Shown here: positions 17,400-26,403 of the stretch, piece after piece
Layout of the letters: each line of letters starts with the position of its first letter
Numbering within the stretch: position 1 is the first letter of the stretch
Assembly: GCA_913058185.1 (NCBI GenBank)
Contig: CAJXQX010000004.1
Location: forward strand, 38,941 to 102,940
Direction of reading: 5' to 3'
Length of the DNA: 64,000 nt
Origin: an uncultured Verrucomicrobiota bacterium
GTDB lineage: Bacteria; Verrucomicrobiota; Verrucomicrobiia; Opitutales; Opitutaceae
Program-made: the position numbers and the translations under genes
The notes under the pieces: model-generated
The model's database searches: none
What the model was told of the DNA's origin: nothing
What the model saw: only the letters and a program-made list of their open reading frames with translations

Positions 17400-19151
17400 C
17401 TAATACTTCGGGGTCGGTTCGGCAGGCTTCTTTGCCTTTTTCTCCGGTGCGCCACCCTCGGGGAAAAGCTTCACGACCGTATCCAACGAGGGATCGATTT
17501 CCTCCCCTTTGTAGGAACGAGCCCGGATCGTCAGAGCCTTCTTCAATGCCGACATCCGAACCGGACGGTCGTAGCGGGCGGAATCCATCGTCGGCTCACT
17601 GCCGTCCAACGTGTAGCGCATCGTTCCATCCAGCCAGAACTTGCTGGGCGTCAGGGTAAGCTCAAACGCACCGGTCACTTCGCCGCCGCCGGGTTGAACC
17701 GTTGGGCCGACTGGCGTCCATGGATTGTCCACGATCTGCGGATTCACTTTCCCGCGTTTCACGATGTTAAATGTATCGGTCGTTTTACCCGCGCTGTTGA
17801 TCATGCGCGAGGTCAACGTGTCGCCTTCGATATCGATGATCATCGAACCGTGCTCCATTTGCACCCGCCGCATGATCGGCATCGCGCCCTTGCGAGAGAG
17901 GTTTTGCCCACCGTGGCCGATCACCAACTGAGCCACACCTTGGTGCGCGTGCAGGCCTGCGCTCTTCTGGTAGGCCCCGTCGCCGTGCATATGGCCATCA
18001 CCATCATCTAGCACCACGCCATCCGCCACTGTTGGCGTGGCATAAGCTCCGTCGATCAGCATGGACCGTTCGTAAATGTGGGAGTGGCCCGTGAGCACCA
18101 TGTCTACCCCGCCTGCCTCCAGAATCGGCATGATCTGCTCCCGCATTTCGATCAGCTCAATTTCACGATCACTGTCGTGTGATCCCTTGGTATAAGGCGG
18201 GTGATGAAAAAAGACCACGAGCCAATCCGCGTTCGTCGCGTTTAAGTCTGCCTTCAACCATTGCGCCATGTCTGCCTCGGCCGACCGATCGACATCGAAG
18301 GAGTTCAGGCAGATGAAGTGGGCTCGGCCATAATCAAACGAATAGTAGGCCTCAGTGCCAGAAACCACGCCACCCGCCTCACCTCGCGCCGGCGAAACGT
18401 AAGCGTCATAATACGGTCCCGTCTGGATCAAACCATCGGAAGTATGACCCTCATGATTTCCCATCGATGGCCAACACACCGCGTGGCGCAGCGTTGTCTG
18501 ATACATATCAAAAAATCCAGTTTGAAATTCGAGATCCCGACCGTGCGTGTAGGCCATGTCACCCACGTGCAAATACATGTTGAGCGGCTTCCCGTCTTCC
18601 TCGAGCACCTTCAATGCCCCGTGGTAAACACCTCGTTGCACTTCATTGCCTTTACCCGAATCACCCACCGCCCAAATGCGGATCGGCGCATCCGTGCCGC
18701 GCTCCGGGTGGGTCCGGAAAAAATGATCCGCATCACCACCCGTCAGTTTCTCCTCCCCATCATAGATCGCATAGTAGTAACGCGTGTCCGGCTCGAGATC
18801 GCTCAGCTTCATCTCATACTGACGCGTGCCATTCGGCGCACTGTGCAGTCGAGCATAGCGTTTGCCCGTCGTCGTTATTTCAATCCCCGCGCTCACTTTA
18901 AGGGCAAAGTCCTTTGCTTCCTGCTGATCCAACTTACTCGGAGAAGGCCCGTAGCGCACCACGGGAGCCGTCGCTTCGTCACTCCGCCATACCACCACCA
19001 CGGATTCTTCCGTCGATAGCTGCAAATACGGGCCACGCGTCACGGCGGCCGAAACCTGGGTCCATCCGACGAGGGACCATAATACGACTAGGCCAAACAG
19101 TTTTAATCGACCGCTGGATAGCGACGGGGAGAGCGATGAAGGGGCATACAC
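17400..19151 (-). CDS. Purple-acid-phosphatase-like metallophosphoesterase with FN3 and chitobiase-like domains
   Basis: 583 residues from GTG 19151 (GGGTGGGG upstream). Signal peptide ends near VSAAV. Residues about 38-140 resemble the N-terminal FN3-like domain of purple acid phosphatases (TRGPYLQLSTEESVVVVWRS). The catalytic domain shows all five metallophosphatase blocks: GDSGKG, HVGDMAY, MGNHEGH, FFHHPPY and TGHSHIYER. A C-terminal module (LTPSKFWLDGTMRYTLDGSE) is like the CHB_HEX_C_1 domain. Predicted extracellular phosphomonoesterase or diesterase. It starts 32 bases after 19184-20170 and likely shares its transcript. Confidence 0.92.
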   Translation of the reverse strand: MYAPSSLSPSLSSGRLKLFGLVVLWSLVGWTQVSAAVTRGPYLQLSTEESVVVVWRSDEATAPVVRYGPSPSKLDQQEAKDFALKVSAGIEITTTGKRYARLHSAPNGTRQYEMKLSDLEPDTRYYYAIYDGEEKLTGGDADHFFRTHPERGTDAPIRIWAVGDSGKGNEVQRGVYHGALKVLEEDGKPLNMYLHVGDMAYTHGRDLEFQTGFFDMYQTTLRHAVCWPSMGNHEGHTSDGLIQTGPYYDAYVSPARGEAGGVVSGTEAYYSFDYGRAHFICLNSFDVDRSAEADMAQWLKADLNATNADWLVVFFHHPPYTKGSHDSDREIELIEMREQIMPILEAGGVDMVLTGHSHIYERSMLIDGAYATPTVADGVVLDDGDGHMHGDGAYQKSAGLHAHQGVAQLVIGHGGQNLSRKGAMPIMRRVQMEHGSMIIDIEGDTLTSRMINSAGKTTDTFNIVKRGKVNPQIVDNPWTPVGPTVQPGGGEVTGAFELTLTPSKFWLDGTMRYTLDGSEPTMDSARYDRPVRMSALKKALTIRARSYKGEEIDPSLDTVVKLFPEGGAPEKKAKKPAEPTPKY

Positions 19152-19183
19152 GACCCCACCCTAAGAAAAGGAGACGACCACGG

Positions 19184-20170
19184 TCAAGGGACCACCTGAC
19201 GCAGCACGAACCCTTTGTTGGTGCCGCCAACGACCACCGTCTCGTCACCATCTGTCGCGGTGATCACATGGTCGAACCAATCGCCTTCGGCCCCAGTAGC
19301 CACATCCCCCCAGTCGGACCAGGTGCGTCCACTGTCAGCGGTATAGTGCATCCGCTTTGAGTCCCGGTAGGTCGTGAAAATTGCCCGTCCACCCCCGAGG
19401 CTCACAAAATCATCGGCCGAATCACCGACATAGCCCTGGTTGACCCAGGTCTCACCATTGTCATCGCTCCGAAAAATGTGGCCCGACTCCGTGCCGATCA
19501 ACACCTCGTCGTCACCGAGGTAATCAATCGCATAGAGAAACGAATCCATCAGCTTACCGCAATCCCACCAGGTGCGACCATCATCGGTGCTCTTGTAGAT
19601 GTGTCCCGCCCAACCATTCGCGATGATGCCATCGCCGACCAACTGGAGCCGGTAAACGGCACGAGGCGAAATCGGGGCACTGACCTGCCAGGTTTTACCG
19701 CCATCCTCGGAACGCGTGATGCGGCCGCCATCAGCATCCGTATCGGCGATGAGCACGGTGCCTGCCGGCGTGACCACCATACCGTAAGCCTCCGCAAAAT
19801 TAGTGCCACTGTCGGCATCGTTCACGCGGCCGAGGTCGCGCCAGGTGAGGCCGTCGTCCTCGGTTTTCCAAACGTGGACTTTGCCTCCCGTCAGAATGTA
19901 GCCCACGCCACCTTCACCCGAGGCCACACAGGTGATGTAATCATCGTCACCCACGTTTTTGACCAGCGACCACGTCGCGCCGAGATCATCGCTGCGGTAA
20001 ACGTTGCTCGGATTCGGTAGCCGCGTGCCGAGCACGATTACGCCGTCACCGAAATCGGCAATCGCATCAATCCGACCTTTCGGCTCGACCTCGATACGCT
20101 CCCAGTCGTTCGGTCCGGCCGACAGCAGACTACATCCTAACAAGATTCCGCAAATAGCTCGATTCAACAT
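19184..20170 (-). CDS. Secreted BNR/sortilin-like beta-propeller protein (possible lipoprotein)
   Basis: 328 residues. The leader MLNRAICGILLGCSLLSAG has a weak lipobox (LLGC), so it may be lipid-anchored. Repeated Asp-boxes of the S-x-D-x-G-x-T-W type appear about every 45 residues (YRSDDLGATW, WKTEDDGLTW, TRSEDGGKTW, YKSTDDGRTW, FRSDDNGETW, YTADSGRTW), giving a six- or seven-bladed propeller like the Hcf136/sortilin or sialidase folds. No sialidase active-site Arg triad is evident. Function unknown; probably a binding or scaffold protein at the cell surface. Confidence 0.85.
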   Translation of the reverse strand: MLNRAICGILLGCSLLSAGPNDWERIEVEPKGRIDAIADFGDGVIVLGTRLPNPSNVYRSDDLGATWSLVKNVGDDDYITCVASGEGGVGYILTGGKVHVWKTEDDGLTWRDLGRVNDADSGTNFAEAYGMVVTPAGTVLIADTDADGGRITRSEDGGKTWQVSAPISPRAVYRLQLVGDGIIANGWAGHIYKSTDDGRTWWDCGKLMDSFLYAIDYLGDDEVLIGTESGHIFRSDDNGETWVNQGYVGDSADDFVSLGGGRAIFTTYRDSKRMHYTADSGRTWSDWGDVATGAEGDWFDHVITATDGDETVVVGGTNKGFVLRQVVP

Positions 20171-20442
20171 TCGTTCAGCTCATGCCGTCTGCCTCCGGCT
20201 GACAAGTCAGCATGACGGAAACCGGGGTCAGCGACCCCGGCTACAGCACGCCAAGTAATTCGCAACGGGTGCTGAGACTAGCAGGTAGGGCATGCTCGCC
20301 GAGCGCGCCAACGACGGAGTGATTTTACTTGGTGAAACGGCGGTCTCGGCGAGACCGCCCTACCGCTCGTCTTGTCGTCGGGCCCGAAAAATCGAACATC
20401 CCGCACGGCCCTTGAGTGTGAATAATCCCAATCACGCTGCGA
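20171..20442. repeat. Intergenic palindromic repeats (two families)
   Basis: 272 bases between two minus-strand genes. At 20221-20247 lies an 8-bp stem-loop (CCGGGGTC AGC GACCCCGG) followed by CTACAGC; the same 27 bases recur exactly at 29602-29628. At 20284-20309 and 20339-20364 are two inverted arms that begin and end GGTAGGGC/GCCCTACC; the left arm matches the reverse complement of 27763-27788 at 25 of 26 positions. No coding sequence is seen. Confidence 0.8.
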
Positions 20443-21570
20443 TTAAAATAGCACACACACCGCGTGCGGCACCGCCGTCGATTCACCTGTTGCGGTCAAC
20501 GCGCCGGTTTCCGCATCGACCTTGAAGGTGGTGAGCGTGTCAGAGTTTTGGTTAGCTGCGATGAGCCATGCTCCATCGGGACTGAGCGCAAAATTGCGCG
20601 GCGTTTTCCCGCCGGTCGGCACCGCGCCTAGGCGGGACAATTTCCCAGAACGTTGATCGCGGGAGAAAATCACGATAGTGCTGTCTCCCCGGTGAGCAGC
20701 GTAAACGAATCGGCCGTTAGGATGGGTTCGAATCTCCGATGACGATACCGCACCATCATAGTCCGGTAGCAGGAGCGAGAGTTGTTGCCGTTCGTCTAGG
20801 GTGCCTGCCGCCGCATCGTAACCAAACACCGTGATCGATGCGTCCAATTCGTTCAGCACATAAAATGATTTCCCATCGGTGGAAAACTTGCTGTGACGCG
20901 GGCCCGCGCCGGCATGGGACACGGCATCGCCGTCGACATGAGGCTGCGGCAACGGAGCAGCGCCGGTCAGGTCATAGGCCAACACCCGATCGAGTCCCAG
21001 ATCAGCAACCCAGGCGAAACGCCCATCCGGAGAGATTGTAACGGAATGCGGGTGGGCGGCGTTCTGGCGCTTGGCGTTGGGTCCCAATGTTCCAGTCTGC
21101 GGTATAAGTTCACCGCCCTCCCCGAGCCGACCATCCGGGTCCAGCGACCAAGCGGTGACATAACCGCCACCGTAACTGGCCGCGATCACCCGGCGCCCCG
21201 CTGGGTCGACCGCCAAATGGGCAAACGTCCCACCGGAAGCCACGCGTCGATTGATCTCCTTGAGTTCTCCCGTTTTCCAGTCGATCGCATAAGCCGCTAT
21301 TCCACCTACTTGACTGCCCGAGGAGTCTTTCTCAACCAGGATCGCGTAGACCACGGGCAGTTTCGGATGGCGGGTCAGAAAACCAGGATTCTCTAATTCA
21401 GCCACAAGTTTGGCTTCCGTGAGAGCACCCGTCTCGGTGTCCATCTGCACCGCATAAACGCCCTCACTGTCCCCGCGCGTGAAGGTTCCTAATAAAACGG
21501 TCAGTGGTTCTGCATGCATAATCGGAAGAACTAGAAAAAGAGAGAGGAGCACGGATTTCAGCGATAACAT
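20443..21570 (-). CDS. 6-phosphogluconolactonase-like (lactonase family) propeller, secreted
   Basis: 375 residues from ATG 21570 (signal peptide MLSLKSVLLSLFLVLPIMHA). An upstream in-frame start at 21606 would put 12 polar residues before it and is less likely. Seven-bladed propeller of the Pgl/lactonase type (PF10282): LLGTFTRGDSEGVYAV, NPGFLTRHPKLPVVYAI, FAHLAVDPAGRRVIAASYGGG, AHPHSVTISPDGRFAWVADLG and GKTPRNFALSPDGAWLIAANQ. Secreted versions in environmental bacteria have unproven lactonase activity. Likely acts on sugar lactones formed by periplasmic oxidation (inference). Confidence 0.9.
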   Translation of the reverse strand: MLSLKSVLLSLFLVLPIMHAEPLTVLLGTFTRGDSEGVYAVQMDTETGALTEAKLVAELENPGFLTRHPKLPVVYAILVEKDSSGSQVGGIAAYAIDWKTGELKEINRRVASGGTFAHLAVDPAGRRVIAASYGGGYVTAWSLDPDGRLGEGGELIPQTGTLGPNAKRQNAAHPHSVTISPDGRFAWVADLGLDRVLAYDLTGAAPLPQPHVDGDAVSHAGAGPRHSKFSTDGKSFYVLNELDASITVFGYDAAAGTLDERQQLSLLLPDYDGAVSSSEIRTHPNGRFVYAAHRGDSTIVIFSRDQRSGKLSRLGAVPTGGKTPRNFALSPDGAWLIAANQNSDTLTTFKVDAETGALTATGESTAVPHAVCVLF

Positions 21571-21606
21571 AGACCGTAAGTATACGGATTCAGCCCCCGC
21601 TACCAA

Positions 21607-21904
21607 CCCACAAATAAGAGCGATAGTATCCGTATAAATCCAAATTTCTCCTCGAACATAAGATTCTTAATTATATTTATACCAAACACTAAAAATATAG
21701 TGTCACTTGTAATATGACACTTTAATCGAGACATTTTCTTCAGGGGATAAGATGGCAGGCATGATTTAAACTCGCGCCCGAAAGGCGGGGAACGGCCACC
21801 TGAACCTCAGTTTAAAAACGATCTAGGATTATATTCGCAGTGCAGCCATCTCATCATCCCAGAATCAACGGGAAGCATTTCTTCCCTTTCGGGTCCCAAT
21901 CCTC
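21607..21904 (+). promoter_or_regulatory. AT-rich intergenic region with a possible structured 5' leader
   Basis: 298 bases between divergent genes. The first half is AT-rich (ATTATATTTATACC, then TATAGTGTCACTTG paired with ATATGACAC). The second half holds a closed structure: TTTAAACT at 21765-21772 pairs exactly with AGTTTAAA at 21809-21816, enclosing a CGCC-CGAAA-GGCG hairpin (21774-21786) and an unpaired GGGGAACGGCCACC stretch. It sits about 90 bases ahead of the DUF3179 start, where a riboswitch or other cis-RNA could be. I could not match it to a known class. Confidence 0.35.
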
Positions 21905-23296
21905 ATGCACGGGCTTAAAATAATCTATCGCACACTGCTTGCCGTCATCTTGCTCACCCTGTCGCCTCTCATCGCGGCCGAGGACGGTCAGGCCGAGTCG
22001 ACGTCTTCAGACAGTGCGGCGGAGAACTTCCTCATTGCGGTCGGAGCAGCCGGTCAGGGAACGCCAGAAGAAGGCCTGACTTGGATCTCGGACAATTGGA
22101 GCGAGGAGCTGCTACCCTAACTTCACCGAAATCTATCGGTTCATCCAAGACACGCCTGAGCGACGGGCCTTGCTCAAAGTTCTGCGCAAGAAAATCGGCC
22201 AGAAACCGACCAAGAATTTTGATCGATTCAATCAATACGTGTGGTCTCAAGAACTGACGAACCGTCGGGACTACGCCTACTTCAAACAACTCTTGCAGCG
22301 AGGAATCGACCCCGCCTTCGAGGCCTACTTCACTCCGGATCGCCGTTTCGATATTCGACTCGATGAAGTCACCTGGGGGGCGTCAAGCAGGACGGCATCC
22401 CGCCTCTGCGCCAGCCTGCGATGATCGCCGCAGCGGACGCTGACTACCTCGCCGGCACCGACGTGATCTTCGGAATTGAGATCAACGGCGAAGCTCGGGC
22501 CTACCCCAAACGCATCTTGGCGTAGCATGAGATGTTTGTAGACACCATCGCCGGCGTGCCACTGATCGGAGTCTATTGCACCCTTTGCGGCACTGTTATC
22601 CTCTACGAAACATCCGTCGGAGGCACCGACTACGATCTCGGCACCAGTGGTTTCCTCTATCGCTCCAACAAGCTGATGTATGACCGGGCCACCCAGTCCC
22701 TCTGGAGCACCATGGCAGGCAAACCCGTGATCGGGCCACTGGCGGACCACGGTATTGAGCTCCCCATCCGCAGCATCGTCACCACTTCTTGGAGCGAATG
22801 GCGCCGGCGTCATCCCGACACGCAGGTTCTCTCCTTAGAAACCGGGCACGATCGCAACTATGAAGAAGGTGTCGCCTATCGTGACTATTTCGGTTCCGAG
22901 CACCGGATGTTCGAAACTCCTTTCGATGATGATCGCCTCAACGACAAGGACGAGGTCCTGGCCCTGCGCTTCATCCCCGCCGCCGAAACACCCGTCGCGA
23001 TATCGGCTAGTTTTCTAAAACGAAACCGCATCTACGAAAACAATTTTGGCGGCCAATCATTTGTCATCCTCACGGATGCGGGTCGCGCCAACCGGGTCTA
23101 TGAACGTCCGGCCGATGTTGGGTTCGTGGCCTGGGATAAACGCCATACCGCCACCGACCATCACGGAGTAGAGTGGACGCTCACTGAATCCGCATTGACC
23201 GCCCCCGATGGCCGCACGCTCAAACGCCTGCCAGCACATCGCGCCTTCTGGTTCGGTTGGCACGGCGCCTTTCCCGACACCGTGCTGATCAAATAG
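21905..23296 (+). pseudogene. DUF3179 secreted protein, broken by two frameshifts and a stop
   Basis: The gene starts with a good signal peptide (MHGLKIIYRTLLAVILLTLSPLIAA). Frame one runs into TAA at 22118-22120. The homology continues one base off from about 22110 (FTEIYRFIQDTPERRALLKVL) until a run of six G at 22375-22380, where the frame shifts back (GVKQDGIPPLRQPAMIAA). It then meets TAG at 22523-22525 in RILA-stop-HEM, where the family has Trp. The remainder is intact: GVPLIGVYCTLCGTVILYE is the DUF3179 signature. Three lesions suggest true decay, though homopolymer error could explain one. Function of DUF3179 proteins is unknown. Confidence 0.85.
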
Positions 23297-23483
23297 GTCG
23301 GGTCGTCTAAAAGACGATCCAGAGCGGATCAATTGAGGTAGGGACGGACCGCTGGGCCGTCCGCGGTTGGCTCTAAGGTTCAGGAACGTTGGGCCGCTAC
23401 CCTAGCAACCGGCACCTCATGTTCCTTTCTCCGTCTAAGTGCGGACGGCCCAGCGGTCCGTCCCTACCATTTTATTGGGTCGC
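23297..23483. repeat. Perfect 28-bp inverted repeat plus duplicated gene tail
   Basis: Between convergent gene ends. 23337-23364 and 23441-23468 are exact reverse complements (28 bp), each starting or ending GGTAGGGACGG/CCGTCCCTACC, and each arm itself contains a smaller GGACGG...CCGTCC hairpin. In addition CGATCCAGAGCGGAT occurs at about 23315-23329 and again inside the 3' end of the MBL gene (about 23489-23503), so the gene tail has been copied next to the element. Probable role: bidirectional terminator or mobile palindrome. Confidence 0.75.
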
Positions 23484-24488
23484 TCATCGCGCGATCCAGA
23501 GCGGATTGATTCCACTGCGCAGATCGAACGAAGAGCCTACCGCGCCGACCACCGCGGCTTCGCGGGGGAGGCCCACCACTTCGCGTAAATGATACACTGG
23601 AGCGATACCGGTGCAGTGTCCCCCGTGCAAATGCTCCAGTCCCAACTCGATCAGTTTCTCGCCCGTCCAATCGAGTTTTTCGGCCGACGCGGACGCGAGG
23701 TGGAGTCCGCCGACCACCGCATGGATCTTCGCTTCCGGGCGCACGGTTTTCTGAGCGTGCTCAAGCGTATTGATCAATCCCGCGTGTCCGCACCCCGCCA
23801 AAACGACGAGCCCTTCGGTCGTATCAAAAACCATCGCCATGTCTTCGGGCACATCGTCCGGCCGATGGATATCACCCGGCCACACGACGTGACCGGATCG
23901 CATCGGCGGTTGCTCGGCGTGCGGGCGATCGATTGGGCCGGTCAGCCAAACTCCCGGGTGAAGCTCAATCGCTTCATCGTGCACAATCACTTCACCACCG
24001 AGCTCCTGGTAATCTTCCCTGATCGATATAAAATCATTCCACTCCCCGCCCCCCACATCGGCACCCCGCGACCACAGGGCGCCACGGCCCACATGCACCC
24101 GCGAGAGGGCGTCCGGATTTTTCTTCGCCCAAGCGCGGCGCAGCGTGACCAACCCACCGGCATGATCGCCGTGGTTGTGCGAAAGAATCACATCAGTGAT
24201 TTCCTCCAGTGACAGATCCAATTCCGCCGCGTTGTTTAGCACTGTGTCCGCGCGATGACCGGTATCGAACAACCACCGCTTGCCGTCGACTTCAACCAGT
24301 GCGCCAAACCCCCACTCCCCCATACCAGACATACCGGGGTTTCCCGCCATATTCGTCGACAACATCGTGATCCGCAAATCACGCACCGGCGGTTCGTCGC
24401 CCGCATGGGCTTCGACGCCAACCCAGCACGCGGCCGCGATCAGCGCTCCCTGCAATCGATACCGAAATTCGCTCGAGACCGGACTCAC
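23484..24488 (-). CDS. Secreted MBL-fold metallohydrolase (MptA/DHPP-synthase-like)
   Basis: 334 residues from GTG 24488, which gives a GTGA overlap with the upstream VOC gene. Signal peptide ends near VEAHAG. The metallo-beta-lactamase motif HNHGDHAGG is at about 103-111; then GCGHAGLINTLEHAQ and GGLHLASASAEKLDWT, and HGGHCTG near the end. These blocks match the MBL subfamily annotated as 7,8-dihydropterin-6-methyl-4-(beta-D-ribofuranosyl)-aminobenzene-5'-phosphate synthase-like. The secreted location makes that reaction doubtful. Binuclear metal hydrolase of unknown substrate. Confidence 0.88.
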   Translation of the reverse strand: MSPVSSEFRYRLQGALIAAACWVGVEAHAGDEPPVRDLRITMLSTNMAGNPGMSGMGEWGFGALVEVDGKRWLFDTGHRADTVLNNAAELDLSLEEITDVILSHNHGDHAGGLVTLRRAWAKKNPDALSRVHVGRGALWSRGADVGGGEWNDFISIREDYQELGGEVIVHDEAIELHPGVWLTGPIDRPHAEQPPMRSGHVVWPGDIHRPDDVPEDMAMVFDTTEGLVVLAGCGHAGLINTLEHAQKTVRPEAKIHAVVGGLHLASASAEKLDWTGEKLIELGLEHLHGGHCTGIAPVYHLREVVGLPREAAVVGAVGSSFDLRSGINPLWIAR

Positions 24489-25000
24489 TGCATCGGCCCG
24501 ATCAACTCGATGAACGTGCCATCGGGATCCTGCACCAGCGCAAGGTATTTCCCGTTAGGAAGCTCCACCGGAGTTTCCCCGAGCAGTTTTACGCTATGCT
24601 GCTTCAGCCGCTTCACAAAGGGGGCAAGATCGGCGACATTGATGGTAATATACTGCATGCCGGTGAACCCATCGATGTGTTTACTGCGTTGGGCTTGGGC
24701 GGCATCGCCGAAGCTCATCAATTTCCACTGCGGCGCATCGGGAGAATCCTCCAATTTGAGGACCTTGACGTTAAGCGTTTTGTTATCGGTCAGGCCCAGC
24801 TTACTGGCGAACTCGCCCGGCACGTCGAATCCTCCCGTTTCTTTCATCCCGATCACGTCGGTATAAAACTTCACCGATTCATCGAGGCCGGAAACCACTA
24901 CGCCAATGCTGATCAGGGGACTGGAAAACTTGAGATCATCGGCGGAGGAAACAGCAGCGGAAAGCGACATGGTAAGGAGAAGCGAAAGCAGTTTTTTCAT
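24485..25000 (-). CDS. Secreted VOC-superfamily (glyoxalase-like) protein
   Basis: 171 residues from ATG 25000 (MKKLLSLLLTMSLSAAVSSAD signal peptide); an earlier in-frame start at 25033 adds a non-signal-like extension. Two beta-alpha-beta-beta-beta halves are visible (ISIGVVVSGLDESVKFYTDVIG and MQYITINVADLAPFVKRL...), with LVQDPDGTFIELI closing the second. The His normally found at the start of the first half is not evident, so metal binding may be incomplete. Coupled to the MBL gene by overlap, suggesting a joint periplasmic task. Substrate unknown. Confidence 0.85.
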   Translation of the reverse strand: MKKLLSLLLTMSLSAAVSSADDLKFSSPLISIGVVVSGLDESVKFYTDVIGMKETGGFDVPGEFASKLGLTDNKTLNVKVLKLEDSPDAPQWKLMSFGDAAQAQRSKHIDGFTGMQYITINVADLAPFVKRLKQHSVKLLGETPVELPNGKYLALVQDPDGTFIELIGPMQ

Positions 25001-25167
25001 AATAAGGGCGAAAGGTTTGAGGCAGGGAGGCACTCTAGAAATCCCAACGAAGGGAGGTCAAGAGGCGCTCCGCTCGATCTGCACGGTAAGAACAAGACGT
25101 GACTCACCCCCGCAATCCCGTTTGATTGCTGCTTCCCCACCTCCTCTAGCCCTTCCTACCCCTTTCC

Positions 25168-26382
25168 ATGGCTTCCACCCCTTCGCATCAACTTCGCTTC
25201 TCGGCGATGATGCTCCTCCAATATTTCACTCGCGGCGCTTGGTTCGTCACCCTCGGAACCTACCTCGGTAAAGGCCTCGAACAGACCGGCTCCTACATTG
25301 GTTTTTCCTACAGCCTCTTCGGAGTCGCCGCGATCATCACTCCGTTTTTTGTCGGACTAATTGCCGATCAATTCTTCTCCACTCAACGCCTGTTGGGCGG
25401 TCTCAACATTGTCGCCGGGTTGATCATGATCGCTCTGTCGCGTGTCACCGACCCGAGCGCGTTCGTCTGGGTGCTCTTCTGTTACTGCATCGTCTACACC
25501 CCGACCGAATCACTCAGCAACTCCATCGTCTTTCACCATCTCCCGCGGAGACTGTTCCCGTTTGTGCGTCTTTTCGGCACGCTGGGTTGGGTCCTCGCCG
25601 GCCTCTCCGTGAATCTCGTGCTCGGCCGTTTCGTGCCGGGGGTGGAAACCACCGCCGTGCCGCTTCTGCTTTCCGCCGGGGCCTCAATTCTGCTCGGTTT
25701 CTACAACTTCACCCTGCCGGCTACCCCGCCCCAGAAGCGGGACGCTAAGGTGAGTTTCCGGGAGATCATCGGAGGCAGCGCGTTCGGCCTCCTGCGCGAT
25801 CGCAACTTCATCGTTTTCCTCGCTGCGGCGCTCCTCATCGGGATTCCAATCCAGATGTATTTCGTGTTCTTCAACATGTTTTTGAACGACATCGGCGTAG
25901 AGAACGTGGCCAGCAAAATGTCCCTCGGGCAGATCTCGGAAGCCGCCTTCATGATCTTCGTGCCGTTTCTGATTATGCGCGTCGGATTCAAATGGATGAT
26001 GGCGCTCGGCTTAATCTTCTGGGCCATCCGCTACTTCCTCTTTGCCTACATCACGGTGGACGCGACAGCCCTAATCCTATTCTCCATCCTCATCCACGGT
26101 GCTTGCTACGACTTCTTCAACGTCACCGGCTCGATGTATGTTGATCTCAAAGCCGGCGTAAAAATGCGCGCCGCCGCTCAGGGCTTGTTCATGCTAGTTT
26201 TTCTCGGTCTCGGAAAGTTCTTCGGTTCCAATCTCGCCGGTCTTATCTCCACCCGCTACGCCACGGCCGACAGCTACCAATGGGATGGCATTTTTACCAC
26301 CACCGGTTACATCACCGTCGGCGTGACCATTTTCTTCATCCTCTGTTTTCACGACAATACGAAAACCGACCTAAGCGAGTAG
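25168..26382 (+). CDS. MFS transporter, nucleoside:H+ symporter (NupG/XapB-like) family
   Basis: 404 residues with about 12 membrane helices (for example ITPFFVGLIADQFF, VLFCYCIVYTPTESLSNS, FIVFLAAALLIGIPIQMYFV, ILFSILIHGACYDFFNVTGS). The first helix block LQYFTRGAWFVTLGTYLGKGL and the intracellular loop FVGLIADQFFSTQRLLGG match MFS proteins of the nucleoside:H+ symporter group, which in PVC and Bacteroidetes genomes usually sit beside Gfo/Idh oxidoreductases and probably carry sugars or nucleosides. It is 21 bases upstream of the next gene and likely cotranscribed. ATG 25168. Confidence 0.9.
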   Translation: MASTPSHQLRFSAMMLLQYFTRGAWFVTLGTYLGKGLEQTGSYIGFSYSLFGVAAIITPFFVGLIADQFFSTQRLLGGLNIVAGLIMIALSRVTDPSAFVWVLFCYCIVYTPTESLSNSIVFHHLPRRLFPFVRLFGTLGWVLAGLSVNLVLGRFVPGVETTAVPLLLSAGASILLGFYNFTLPATPPQKRDAKVSFREIIGGSAFGLLRDRNFIVFLAAALLIGIPIQMYFVFFNMFLNDIGVENVASKMSLGQISEAAFMIFVPFLIMRVGFKWMMALGLIFWAIRYFLFAYITVDATALILFSILIHGACYDFFNVTGSMYVDLKAGVKMRAAAQGLFMLVFLGLGKFFGSNLAGLISTRYATADSYQWDGIFTTTGYITVGVTIFFILCFHDNTKTDLSE

Positions 26383-26403
26383 CTTGATTATATTTATTCA
26401 CCC

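Noticed and set aside
21765..21816. Cyclic-di-AMP or other named riboswitch before DUF3179
   Set aside because: GGGGAAC and a closing stem are suggestive, but the rest of the consensus could not be matched, so no class is claimed.
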